Part shown: piece after piece, positions 42,755-49,880 of the stretch | How the letters are laid out: every line of letters starts with the position of its first letter | Numbering within the stretch: the stretch's first letter is position 1 | Assembly: GCA_021807115.1 (NCBI GenBank) | Contig: JAKAPJ010000005.1 | Location: 1 to 59,957, forward strand | Direction: 5' to 3' | Length of the DNA: 59,957 nucleotides | DNA from: Microcaldota archaeon | GTDB taxonomy: Archaea; Micrarchaeota; Micrarchaeia; Micrarchaeales; Micrarchaeaceae | The notes under the pieces: model-generated | Databases searched by the model: none | What the model was told of the DNA's origin: nothing | What the model saw: the letters and a program-made list of their open reading frames with translations, nothing else | Made by a program: the position numbers and the translations under genes

Positions 42755-43399
42755 ATGGGCAAAGACACTCTGCTGCGGACGGACGACAGGCTGCGCGTAG
42801 CGCTCGATGTTGATGCTACACTTGCACTGTACCACCATATACTCGCAGCGGACTGGGGCGCGATGGTGGGCCGGCAGTTCACGATTGACGACATAACGGA
42901 ATGGGACACGGAGCAGACGAAACTTGGCCTGCCGCTGAAGAAGCTCCGGGAGCTTTACAACGACATATGGAACAACAAACAGGATCAGATACTACCTACT
43001 GTAGACCCGCGGACCCTTAGGGAGTTCATGGGTGCGTTTTCCGTCGACCTTGTGACACAGAGGTCGCAGGGCACAGTTGCGCCGCTCGAGAGCTGGCTGG
43101 CAGCCAACTTCCCTGGCGTGGTGTTTACCATAGACACAACGAAGACCATAGAGGAGAAGCTAGGCAGGGGATACGATATCCACATAGATGATTCCAACCC
43201 CCTGGCCGACCTGTTCGCCGCGAAGGCGAAGGGCACCGAGGGCAAACACCTCTATCTGGTAACACAGCCGTGGAACAAGGACAAGGGCTACGACAGGTAC
43301 GACAACATAACGGTGGTGAATGACCTGCCTGATGCCATAGCGCTTATACGGAAGGCCTGCTCAACGGAGAGGAGCGTGCGGCGGCGCAATGTCACATAG
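42755..43399 (+). CDS. HAD-superfamily phosphatase, NT5C-like 5'(3')-deoxyribonucleotidase
   Basis: 214 residues from the ATG at 42755; a TTG just before it is an alternative. The HAD motif I is RVALDVDATLALYHHIL (DxDxT). The C-terminal part YDIHIDDSNPLADLFAAKAK and HLYLVTQPWNKDKGYDRYDN resembles the motif IV and P-W/Y-N ending of cytosolic 5'(3')-nucleotidases (NT5C family). Expected activity is nucleotide dephosphorylation, but the substrate is unproven. A TATA-like TTTAAGTATTT lies upstream near 42722. Confidence 0.68.
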   Translation: MGKDTLLRTDDRLRVALDVDATLALYHHILAADWGAMVGRQFTIDDITEWDTEQTKLGLPLKKLRELYNDIWNNKQDQILPTVDPRTLREFMGAFSVDLVTQRSQGTVAPLESWLAANFPGVVFTIDTTKTIEEKLGRGYDIHIDDSNPLADLFAAKAKGTEGKHLYLVTQPWNKDKGYDRYDNITVVNDLPDAIALIRKACSTERSVRRRNVT

Positions 43400-43407
43400 C
43401 CAAGCCT

Positions 43408-44748
43408 TCAGCGCCCGGGCCTGAGCAGTAGTGTCAGTGAGCGGTCGGGCCGCAGGTATTCGGATGCGACCTTCCTTACATTGTCCAGCGTTATCTCGTC
43501 CAGTATTTTGGGAGACTGCTCCAACAGATATGTCTTGCCGTATACGAGGTGGTTGAGCGCGGTGTTGACTGCTCCCCCGAGGACGCCGTAATTTGGCACC
43601 TTTATGGCCTCGGCCATATCCTCCTTCTCCTCACGGAATTCCTTGGGCGTTATCTCGCCTGATGACATGCCGTCAAGTATCCTGTACATTATGCGCCTTG
43701 CCTCTGGTGCGTTACTCGGCGCTACGGCGGTGGACAGCGCCACGTATGCGTATGTGGATCCTGTCTCCTGCCAGCCGCCTGCGCCGTATGCAAGCCCGCG
43801 GTCCCAGCGCAGCCGGTCCATTGCGCGCGTGCCGGCAATCTCCACTGCAAGCTCGAGAGCCATCTGCTCCCGCTCCCCAGAGGCGCGGTTCATAGGGGGT
43901 ACCTTCATCGCCATGATGAGCTTTGCCTGCCTGAAGTGCCTGTCCGCTATCTCCACCTCCCCCATGCTCTGGCCCAGAGGCGCGGGGAGCACCTCGGTTG
44001 GGCGAAGGTCCCCCGAAAGCGACGAGAACTTCCTCTCGGCGGCCTCAATGAGCTCCTTGTTGACCGCACCATAGAGTACTACTGCGGAATTGTCCGGGGT
44101 GTACTTGTCTCGGTATGCGGCCAGCAGCTCTGCCCTAGTGACCGCGTTTACTGCACGGTGCGAATAGTTTGACGGCCTGCCCACAGGATGGCCCTTGAAC
44201 AGCGACCCCATGAGCGCGTCGTATGCCACCTCGCCGGTGTCCTCCAGGTCGCTGGCGTATTCCTGCCACACAGGCCTGCGCTCGTTTTCGACGCCGTAGC
44301 GCCTTATCGTGGAATTGGCCATCTGGTCGGAAATCAGGTCCACTGCGCGCCTCGCGTCTGCCCCCTTGTCGGTCTCTATGTAGAAGAGGGTGGCCTCGTT
44401 GTACGTTGCGGCATTGTCCCGCCTTGCTATGCTGTTGAGCACATCGTTTATGTCCTGCACCGTCTTCCTCCGCTGCGTGCCCTCGAAAAGTACGTGCTCC
44501 AGGTAGTGCGACCTAGGGGTGCCTGTCTCCTGGCTGTCATCAATCCTGCCGAACCTTGTGCCGAACACCACTGCCGTGGTCTTTGCCTTCTTTACCTTGC
44601 GCACTATTATTGGCAGGCCGCTGTCGATGTGACGCACCTGCGTCTTGAAGTCCTCGGGATCCGCTGGCATCGGCTCCTTCAGCAAACCTCCGGTAGAGGG
44701 TCTGCGCGCGACGTAGTCCTTGTGCGTGTTCCAATGAGATATTCCCAT
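43408..44748 (-). CDS. M16 family zinc peptidase (pitrilysin/processing peptidase-like)
   Basis: 446 residues from ATG 44748 (MGISHWNTHKDYVARRPSTG); a GTG three codons earlier is possible. The inverted zinc motif HxxEH is present in RSHYLEHVLFEGTQRR, with the downstream Glu in ENERRPVWQEYASDLEDTGE. The C-terminal domain has the M16 pattern VTRAELLAAYRDKYTPDNSA and LRPDRSLTLLLRPGR. At about 450 residues it is the single-repeat bacterial/mitochondrial processing peptidase type. The N-terminus has no signal peptide, so it is likely cytoplasmic. TATA: CCTTAAATATC on the minus strand near 44785. Confidence 0.9.
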   Translation of the reverse strand: MGISHWNTHKDYVARRPSTGGLLKEPMPADPEDFKTQVRHIDSGLPIIVRKVKKAKTTAVVFGTRFGRIDDSQETGTPRSHYLEHVLFEGTQRRKTVQDINDVLNSIARRDNAATYNEATLFYIETDKGADARRAVDLISDQMANSTIRRYGVENERRPVWQEYASDLEDTGEVAYDALMGSLFKGHPVGRPSNYSHRAVNAVTRAELLAAYRDKYTPDNSAVVLYGAVNKELIEAAERKFSSLSGDLRPTEVLPAPLGQSMGEVEIADRHFRQAKLIMAMKVPPMNRASGEREQMALELAVEIAGTRAMDRLRWDRGLAYGAGGWQETGSTYAYVALSTAVAPSNAPEARRIMYRILDGMSSGEITPKEFREEKEDMAEAIKVPNYGVLGGAVNTALNHLVYGKTYLLEQSPKILDEITLDNVRKVASEYLRPDRSLTLLLRPGR

Positions 44749-44849
44749 GGCATCCACTGGGTGGATACCTAGGTGGCCGGGAGATATTTAAGGGTAGCTG
44801 AACAGGGCAGAAGCGGCAGGACGAATTGCGTTTGTGATACAATGGAATG

Positions 44850-44959
44850 TGCAGGGGGAGAGATTTGAACTCTCGAAGGCGCTAAGGCCACAGGATCTTA
44901 AGTCCTGCGCAATTTTCTGTGGCAATTGCCCTTGCCAGACCAGACTCTGCAACCCCTGC
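44850..44959 (-). tRNA. tRNA-Leu (anticodon TAA) with an extra segment in the D-arm
   Basis: On the minus strand the acceptor arms GCAGGGG (44959-44953) and CCCCTGC (44857-44851) pair perfectly. The anticodon arm is CAGGA-CTTAAGA-TCCTG (anticodon TAA, Leu). A class II variable arm follows (GGCCTTAGCGCC), then the T-arm GAGAG-TTCAAAT-CTCTC. The discriminator is A, and CCA is not encoded. The total is 110 bases where about 85-88 is normal. The excess of about 21-23 bases lies between GTCTGGTC and TTGC of the D-arm. It contains a 6-bp hairpin, TGGCAA-GGGCAA-TTGCCA, which suggests an intron at a non-canonical position. Without it, the D-stem GCAG/TTGC closes normally. Confidence 0.9.
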
Positions 44960-44983
44960 ATTGTAAGTGGTAAGTGTGCGGGC

Positions 44984-45757
44984 TCAGGCGTACATGGGTG
45001 TGCCGCTGGCCTCGTCGCTGGTGCGCTTGTGGGCGTCCTGCAGGGCCTTGTTCTTCTTCAGCAGCTCCCTTATCTTTGTCTCCACCTCCTTCGCCTCCCT
45101 ATCCAGCTCGCTGACGTCGACCCCAAGGTTTATGAGCCGGTTGAGGCTGATTATAGCCAGCTCGGCGTACTTCGGATCCAGTATGTTGGGATCCACCGGT
45201 ATGAGGATGTTGACATCGGGTATGCTGGATGTTACTGCCTTGAGCATCATCAGCGCGCTGACCCCTGTCGCCACCCCTTCGCCGACCGGCTTGAGGCCGG
45301 CCTTTATGGCGTCCTTCTTCATGTCGTCGTTGGACGCTATGGCGAACACGCTCACCGGAACGGAGTCCTGTACAGGGGTGGACTGCTGCGCCGCGCCCTG
45401 GATGTTAGGTATGCCGCCTATTGAAACTATCCTGGATACCCCATTGGTCTTTGCGAAGCCGAATATCATGTCGCTCAGCTCGTATGTGAGCGAAAGGGGT
45501 ATCGCGAACTCGGCGAGTATTGTTACGAGCTTTGCCTTCTCGCTCCAGTACACCCTGATTGGTGGCATCGGCACATTCTCATGTATCGCTATAAGCGGCG
45601 GGAAATCGGGGCTCTCCATATGCCCGACGTACTTCATCCCGAGCTTGTCTATGATATAGCTTATGGCCATTGGTCCCACAAGCCCGGCGCCAGGGAATCC
45701 CTCGATTAGTGTGAATCCCTTTAGGTCGGCGTTCTGGTGCATCTTTATGTTTATCAT
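44984..45757 (-). CDS. PAC2-family protein (proteasome assembly chaperone-like)
   Basis: 257 residues from the ATG at 45757 (MINIKMHQNADLKGFTLIEG), chosen because a strong TATA box (CTTTTATATG, minus strand) lies only about 30 bases upstream. GFTLIEGFPGAGLVGPMAIS and the later LSLTYELSDMIFGFAKTNGV and VSIGGIPN are family signatures. PAC2 proteins in archaea (PbaB-like) bind proteasome alpha subunits or act as ATP-independent chaperones. The C-terminus (about residues 205-250) is a charged, coiled-coil-like helix. It lies just upstream of the tRNA-Leu gene on the same strand. Confidence 0.87.
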   Translation of the reverse strand: MINIKMHQNADLKGFTLIEGFPGAGLVGPMAISYIIDKLGMKYVGHMESPDFPPLIAIHENVPMPPIRVYWSEKAKLVTILAEFAIPLSLTYELSDMIFGFAKTNGVSRIVSIGGIPNIQGAAQQSTPVQDSVPVSVFAIASNDDMKKDAIKAGLKPVGEGVATGVSALMMLKAVTSSIPDVNILIPVDPNILDPKYAELAIISLNRLINLGVDVSELDREAKEVETKIRELLKKNKALQDAHKRTSDEASGTPMYA

Positions 45758-45784
45758 AGGACCACACGGATACTTCGCAAGAAA

Positions 45785-45797
45785 CATATAAAAGGGT
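45785..45797 (-). promoter_or_regulatory. TATA box of the PAC2 gene
   Basis: CCTTTTATATGTT on the minus strand is a near-consensus archaeal TATA box. Transcription about 25 bases downstream would start near 45765, giving a leader of fewer than 10 bases, so the message is nearly leaderless. Confidence 0.65.
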
Positions 45798-45966
45798 AAT
45801 AGAGGGGAAAAGCAGGGGCGGGACTTATGCTGCATACGACGGCAAACCACCCCGCGGTGACGACAAAAACGGGCGCGGATTTTGGTGCTGTCCGTTACTT
45901 TTCTGACGATATGTCGACGATAGATATTTAAATACTCCCATTGATACTATTAACAAGGTGAATTTT

Positions 45967-46191
45967 ATGGCAGAACGAATAGGAAGCGAAAAAGTACCGC
46001 GGGAGGAGGGGTACCTGTACTACCTCGGAAAGGATGGTTTCGTCTGGCGCACGCCCATGAAGACAAACGCTAGGGGGAGAAAGGCCAAGGTCGGGGGGGA
46101 GAAGATAAGGAGAGAGGAGGGCTTCCTTTACTTCATCGACAAGGCAGGCTTTGTCGCAAGGGCAAAGATGAACAGGAAGGGAAGGCGCTGA
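45967..46191 (+). CDS. Small basic protein made of two tandem about 29-residue units
   Basis: 74 residues from the ATG at 45967, preceded by AAGGTG at the right distance and a TATA box (ATATTTAAATA, 45924-45934). The two halves align: GSEKVPREEGYLYYLGKDGF and GGEKIRREEGFLYFIDKAGF, each followed by a V-x-R/A-x-x-K/M stretch. The repeat therefore arose by internal duplication and each unit probably folds as a small beta motif. It is very basic (ends MNRKGRR), which may mean nucleic-acid binding. No known family is recognised. It is followed by a long T-rich terminator. Confidence 0.78.
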   Translation: MAERIGSEKVPREEGYLYYLGKDGFVWRTPMKTNARGRKAKVGGEKIRREEGFLYFIDKAGFVARAKMNRKGRR

Positions 46192-46202
46192 ACGATTAGC
46201 AT

Positions 46203-46264
46203 CTTTTTATTTTCTTTTTCTTTCTTTTTTGTTTCAGTTTTTCTTGTTTCTCCTTTTATTTTTC
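46203..46264 (+). terminator. T-rich archaeal terminator tract
   Basis: About 60 bases that are almost all pyrimidine, with repeated runs of four to six T, begin 12 bases after the stop of the small duplicated protein. Archaeal intrinsic termination needs T-runs without a stem-loop, so this is a strong, multi-site terminator. It is the longest such tract in the window. Confidence 0.75.
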
Positions 46265-46335
46265 AGGCCGCTTTACCGGTTGGGCGGCGCTTGCGCTGTG
46301 CAACGCATGCTAGCTTTCAGCAGTTGTGCGCGGCT

Positions 46336-46407
46336 TCACTTGCGTAGATGGCGCATCTTGCGCTTGCGCCTGGCACTTACCATCCTTCCCTTAGAGAGGT
46401 GGGACAT
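46336..46407 (-). CDS. Tentative 23-residue basic peptide (L41e-like?)
   Basis: The gap 46192-46504 (313 bases) holds the T-rich terminator and, on the opposite strand, this short frame: product MSHLSKGRMVSARRKRKMRH ending LRK. The size and Arg/Lys density recall ribosomal protein L41e, but the match is only compositional. On the minus strand a TATA-like AGTAATAAATACTTA (46472-46485) is placed to start a transcript near 46450. There a perfect hairpin CCGCGC-cccgt-GCGCGG (46447-46431) would form in the leader. It could instead be a non-coding RNA. Nothing else is seen in the gap. Confidence 0.25.
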   Translation of the reverse strand: MSHLSKGRMVSARRKRKMRHLRK

Positions 46408-46504
46408 CTGTATGACACCAAAACCCGGCACCGCGCACGGGGCGCGGCAGGATAATGTGATTCCATTCCCTAAGTATTTATTACTTGCCGTGATGCGCGG
46501 GCGA

Positions 46505-46858
46505 TCAGCGTATGTAGCTGGCCGTGCCGTGGGCTGCGCCGTCCTTTGACTTTGTGGGACGCCACTCGGGTGGCAGCTTTATCTCGCCGAACTGCTTCTC
46601 CACCCCATCAATCTGCTCCTTGAGTATTATCAGCAGCATCTTGCTCACGTATGTTGGCATTATTATGGTCTCGTGCTTTGTGACCAGGGTCATCACTCCG
46701 GTCCCTTGCGGCGTGTCGCTGCGGGGGGTGGTCTGCCTGAAGTCCAGGACCGCCTCATTGCCGTTCACGAATGCGGCGAATGCGTTCACGTACATCGCCA
46801 CATTGCTGTTGTCCACGCTCTCGTTGAGAGGCGGCTGCTGTTGTTCTTGCTTGGGCAT
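46505..46858 (-). CDS. DUF3467-like small protein
   Basis: 117 residues. The order VAMYVNAFAAFVNGNEAVLD, FRQTTPR, a VTKHETIIMPTYVSKMLLII segment and EQIDGVEKQFGEIKLPPEW follows the DUF3467 pattern (N-terminal beta strands, then M-s-P-x-h-A/S-K-x-L-L helix ending with QFG-x-I-x-L). The function of that family is unknown. It is cytoplasmic with a Gln-rich start and a disordered C-terminal tail. It is transcribed in the same direction as the DUF192 and aldehyde dehydrogenase genes upstream, 45 bases after DUF192. Confidence 0.6.
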   Translation of the reverse strand: MPKQEQQQPPLNESVDNSNVAMYVNAFAAFVNGNEAVLDFRQTTPRSDTPQGTGVMTLVTKHETIIMPTYVSKMLLIILKEQIDGVEKQFGEIKLPPEWRPTKSKDGAAHGTASYIR

Positions 46859-46903
46859 TTGATCACGTAATTTTTGCGCATAATTGCGATTGCCGCCAGC
46901 CCG

Positions 46904-47344
46904 TCATCCGCTCCCCCCGCGGCGCCCAGAGGCGCGGAGCGGCAGGCCCACCCTTCCCCCAACCGCCACATGGTGGCGGCGAATGAATCCTGCCTGGAGC
47001 TCGATGACATAGCTTGCCGGCGTGCGGGGGTAGTATGTCCTGAAGTCCAGCCCGTGGGCCGGGCGCAGCCCGGATGCGGTGTCGACAACCCTGCCTGAGC
47101 CGTCCACCCACAGCACATCTATGGGGAAGCGCATGTTGCGCATCCATATCCCCTCCAGGGAGGGTGATTTGAGGGTGAAAAGCATGCAGGTGCCAGCCTG
47201 CAGCGAGTCGCGGTGCATGAGGCCTACCATCCTCTTCACCGCCGTGTCTGCCACTATGGCGTCAAGACCGACGCCGCAGACGGTGATGCGGACCGTACTG
47301 TATTTTTGGATCCGCTTGAGCAGCTTTGTGACCACACGATGCAC
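46904..47344 (-). CDS. DUF192 family protein, cytoplasmic form
   Basis: 146 residues from a GTG start immediately after the aldehyde dehydrogenase stop. The DUF192 core is clear: ADTAVKRMVGLMHRDSLQAG, MLFTLKSPSLEGIWMRNMRF, PIDVLWVDGSGRVVDTASGL and YVIELQAGFIRRHHVAVGGR. The family forms a small beta barrel of unknown function. There is no signal peptide here, unlike the second DUF192 copy at 56501-57064. The C-terminus is Gly/Arg-rich. Confidence 0.8.
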   Translation of the reverse strand: MHRVVTKLLKRIQKYSTVRITVCGVGLDAIVADTAVKRMVGLMHRDSLQAGTCMLFTLKSPSLEGIWMRNMRFPIDVLWVDGSGRVVDTASGLRPAHGLDFRTYYPRTPASYVIELQAGFIRRHHVAVGGRVGLPLRASGRRGGSG

Positions 47345-47345
47345 C

Positions 47346-48971
47346 TCAGGTGGTCAGCGACATGCTCTGCTCTCTCATGAACTGGGGCAGGTAGAACCTG
47401 CTCCCGGAGCCCTTGCCGTTCAGGCTGCTGCCCTTCCACCCGACGAACGTATGCATACCGACTATCGCGCCGGTCGTGGCGCTTATCCCCCTATTTATGT
47501 ACACCACGCCCGCCTCTATGGCGTCCATGAACTCCTTTATCTCCTTGCGGTTCTTGCTGTAAAGCCCGGCGGTCAGGCCGTAGTCGACATCGTTGGCGTA
47601 CTTCAGGGCGTCCTCGAAGTTCTTGTAGCTCTCTATGGAAAGTATGGGGACGAACAGCTCCCTCTTGACCAGTTCGCTGTCGTGACGCAGCTCGACTATG
47701 GTTGGCTCTACGTAGTAGCCGCCGAGGCCCAGGTTTACCTTGTTGCCCCCATAGAGGACCCTGCCCTGCACCTTTGCCTTCTCCACGGCCTCTGTGTATG
47801 TCCTGAAAGCCTTGTCGCTGATGAGCGGGCCCATGTATACGTCCTTCTGCAGGGGGTTGCCGATCTTGAAGCCCCTTGCCTTGTCTATCATCTTGCTTAC
47901 GAACTGTTCCTTTATGGAGTCGTGCACATACACCCTTGAGCATGCGCTGCACTTCTGGCCGTCGAATCCGAATGCTGCGCTTGCGACCCCTGAGACTGCG
48001 TCGTCTATGTCAGCGTACTTTGACACTATTGCAGGGTTCTTCCCACCCATCTCCACTATGAACGTCTTCTGCAGCCCTAGCCCATATGCCTTCATCATCA
48101 TGCCTATACCCGTAGCGCGCGAGCCGGTGAACACTATGCCGGATACATCCCTGCTCACCACCAGCTCGTCGCCGACCTCGGAGCCTGGACCGCTTATGTA
48201 GTTGAATACGCCATCAGGCAGTCCCGCCTCCTTGAAGTACTCATATATCTTGAGCCCCGTGAGCATAGTCATGCTGTCGGATGCCGAGGGCTTGAAAACC
48301 ACGGTGTTGCCGGTTATCATGGCGCCGACGCTCATGCCTACGGATATTGACACGGGGAAGTTGAACGGCGCAATCACCCCGAATACCCCGTACGGCTCCA
48401 GCCTTATAGTTATCTTTTCGGTCTTCGTTGACGGCGCGCCCTGGAACCCGGCGCTCACCTTGGCTTCGCTGGACTTTATGACGTTCCTGCGCAGGTATCC
48501 CCTGTTCGCCTCTATTTCGTCAGCATAGTACCTCATGAAGTCTATGGCCTCGTCCACCTCTCCCACGGATTCGTACCTGGACTTGCCGTTCTCGTAGCTG
48601 AGGATTGCCGAAAGTAGGAATTTGTGCCGCACGAACACGTCGGCGGCCTTGCGGAAGATTGCGGCGCGTTCCTTGTAGCCCGTTGCGCGCCATGGCCCGA
48701 ACGCCGCTTGGGCCTCCTTTATGGCGAGCTTCGCCTGGTCCCTCGTGGCCTTCTGGAAGTATCCTATCACAGTGCCATCTATGGGGGATTTCTCGGTTAT
48801 GGTCTCGGACGCAGCAAGGTCCTTGCCGGCTATGTGGAGCTTATGTATGGCGCCGAAAAGCTTCTTCGCCTCCTCGACTGCCTGATCGAACATGCGGTCG
48901 AATTCGGCCTCCTTCCCGGTCTCCACCGCGGTTTTATACGTTGACTCGTTTGAGAACTTGGACCGTGACAT
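47346..48971 (-). CDS. Aldehyde dehydrogenase, 1-pyrroline-5-carboxylate dehydrogenase-like
   Basis: 541 residues from the ATG at 48971 (MSRSKFSNESTYKTAVETGK), preceded by GGAAGGTGAT. NAD site and catalytic residues: VIAPFNFPVSISVGMSVGAM, GIVFTGSRATGIGMMMKAYG, FIVEMGGKNPAIVSKYADID (general-base Glu) and FGFDGQKCSACSRVYVHDS (nucleophile Cys). The ending GMHTFVGWKGSSLNGKGSGS and QFMREQS matches P5C dehydrogenases (RocA/PutA-type) better than succinate-semialdehyde enzymes. It would oxidise glutamate gamma-semialdehyde to glutamate with NAD(P). No proline dehydrogenase gene is adjacent; ornithine transamination is the likelier source of substrate. Confidence 0.83.
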   Translation of the reverse strand: MSRSKFSNESTYKTAVETGKEAEFDRMFDQAVEEAKKLFGAIHKLHIAGKDLAASETITEKSPIDGTVIGYFQKATRDQAKLAIKEAQAAFGPWRATGYKERAAIFRKAADVFVRHKFLLSAILSYENGKSRYESVGEVDEAIDFMRYYADEIEANRGYLRRNVIKSSEAKVSAGFQGAPSTKTEKITIRLEPYGVFGVIAPFNFPVSISVGMSVGAMITGNTVVFKPSASDSMTMLTGLKIYEYFKEAGLPDGVFNYISGPGSEVGDELVVSRDVSGIVFTGSRATGIGMMMKAYGLGLQKTFIVEMGGKNPAIVSKYADIDDAVSGVASAAFGFDGQKCSACSRVYVHDSIKEQFVSKMIDKARGFKIGNPLQKDVYMGPLISDKAFRTYTEAVEKAKVQGRVLYGGNKVNLGLGGYYVEPTIVELRHDSELVKRELFVPILSIESYKNFEDALKYANDVDYGLTAGLYSKNRKEIKEFMDAIEAGVVYINRGISATTGAIVGMHTFVGWKGSSLNGKGSGSRFYLPQFMREQSMSLTT

Positions 48972-49127
48972 TGCATCACCTTCCCCAGTACTATAAGCAC
49001 ACCTCATTTTAATAAACGTAATGTTTCGCTGTCGTTGCCTGCGCCCTGGCGGACCGGCGTGCGACGCGGTATCGGGCTGCGCGCAGAAAAACATAAATGC
49101 GCGGGTTGCCATTCTGTGTAATCAGGG

Positions 49128-49775
49128 ATGGACATGGACCAGAAAGGGATGGCTGCTGAGCTGGCGGAGGTATCGAGATTCTACAGATCCGTGACCGGGC
49201 GCAGCGTTGCACCGCCTCCGGTGGGCATAGACACCGGTTACGGGGACGCCGCAGGATACGAGAACGGACGCATAGTGATAAACCCCCGCAGGAACAAGGA
49301 GGGGCTTGGATATGACGAGATGCTTGCGCACGAGTACTTCCATCACGTGCAGGCCGAGGCAGGGTTCGGGGTGCGCGAGGTGCGCAGGCACCTTACCGAG
49401 GAGGTGCTGCTCAGGAGGACAGGGATGGGCATGGGGCAGATGGAGCGCATCGCCAGCAACTTCTACGAGGGGCCGGCTTTCCTGTTCGCGGCGCTGTATG
49501 TGGGGAGGGGCAACAAGGATGCGCGCAAGAGGGCGCTGGGCGTTGCGGAGTACCTGGGCAGGAAGGAGCACATGTACCCCAATGTGGAGGCGGGGCTTGC
49601 CAAGGGCATGGGCGGGGGGATAGGCGGCGCGCTGGTCGGGATGATGCTGAGGAGGTTCGGGTGCAACGCTCTGCCGCTCATGGTTTTCGCAGCGAACGGC
49701 TTCGACCAGAGGAGGACGGTGCGCGAGCTGCTGGACGAGGACAGGATGCTGCAGTACATAAGCGGGGTGTTCTGA
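49128..49775 (+). CDS. Putative zinc metallopeptidase with HEYFHH motif
   Basis: 215 residues. YDEMLAHEYFHHVQAEAGFG contains an HExxH zinc motif with His following, and a candidate third ligand Glu lies about 45 residues later in SNFYEGPAFLFAALYVGR. A Gly-rich hydrophobic stretch (GMGGGIGGALVGMMLRRFGC) lies near the C-terminus. No family is recognised with confidence and there is no signal peptide. The gene stands alone between the divergent P5C dehydrogenase and the suf operon. Confidence 0.6.
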   Translation: MDMDQKGMAAELAEVSRFYRSVTGRSVAPPPVGIDTGYGDAAGYENGRIVINPRRNKEGLGYDEMLAHEYFHHVQAEAGFGVREVRRHLTEEVLLRRTGMGMGQMERIASNFYEGPAFLFAALYVGRGNKDARKRALGVAEYLGRKEHMYPNVEAGLAKGMGGGIGGALVGMMLRRFGCNALPLMVFAANGFDQRRTVRELLDEDRMLQYISGVF

Positions 49776-49794
49776 GCGGTCCGCCACCGATAGT

Positions 49795-49807
49795 ATTTTA
49801 AATTATA
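49795..49807 (+). promoter_or_regulatory. TATA box of the suf operon
   Basis: ATTTTAAATTATA is a strong archaeal TATA box. Counting about 25 bases downstream places the start of transcription at roughly 49826-49832, on top of the palindrome at 49818-49832. The sufB leader is then about 50 bases. Confidence 0.65.
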
Positions 49808-49817
49808 AGCGGGATAT

Positions 49818-49832
49818 TATAACTGAGTTATA
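49818..49832. promoter_or_regulatory. 15-bp perfect palindrome at the suf transcription start (candidate operator)
   Basis: TATAACT-G-AGTTATA has perfect 7-bp arms with a single central base. It lies 10 bases after the TATA box and overlaps the predicted start site, the classic position for a repressor operator in archaea. The operon itself encodes an HTH regulator with three C-terminal cysteines (53718-54038), a natural candidate to bind it. Confidence 0.55.
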
Positions 49833-49880
49833 GACCGCGCCCGTATTCCTGTTTTTCGCGCGGCCGCAGGCAGTGTTTGC

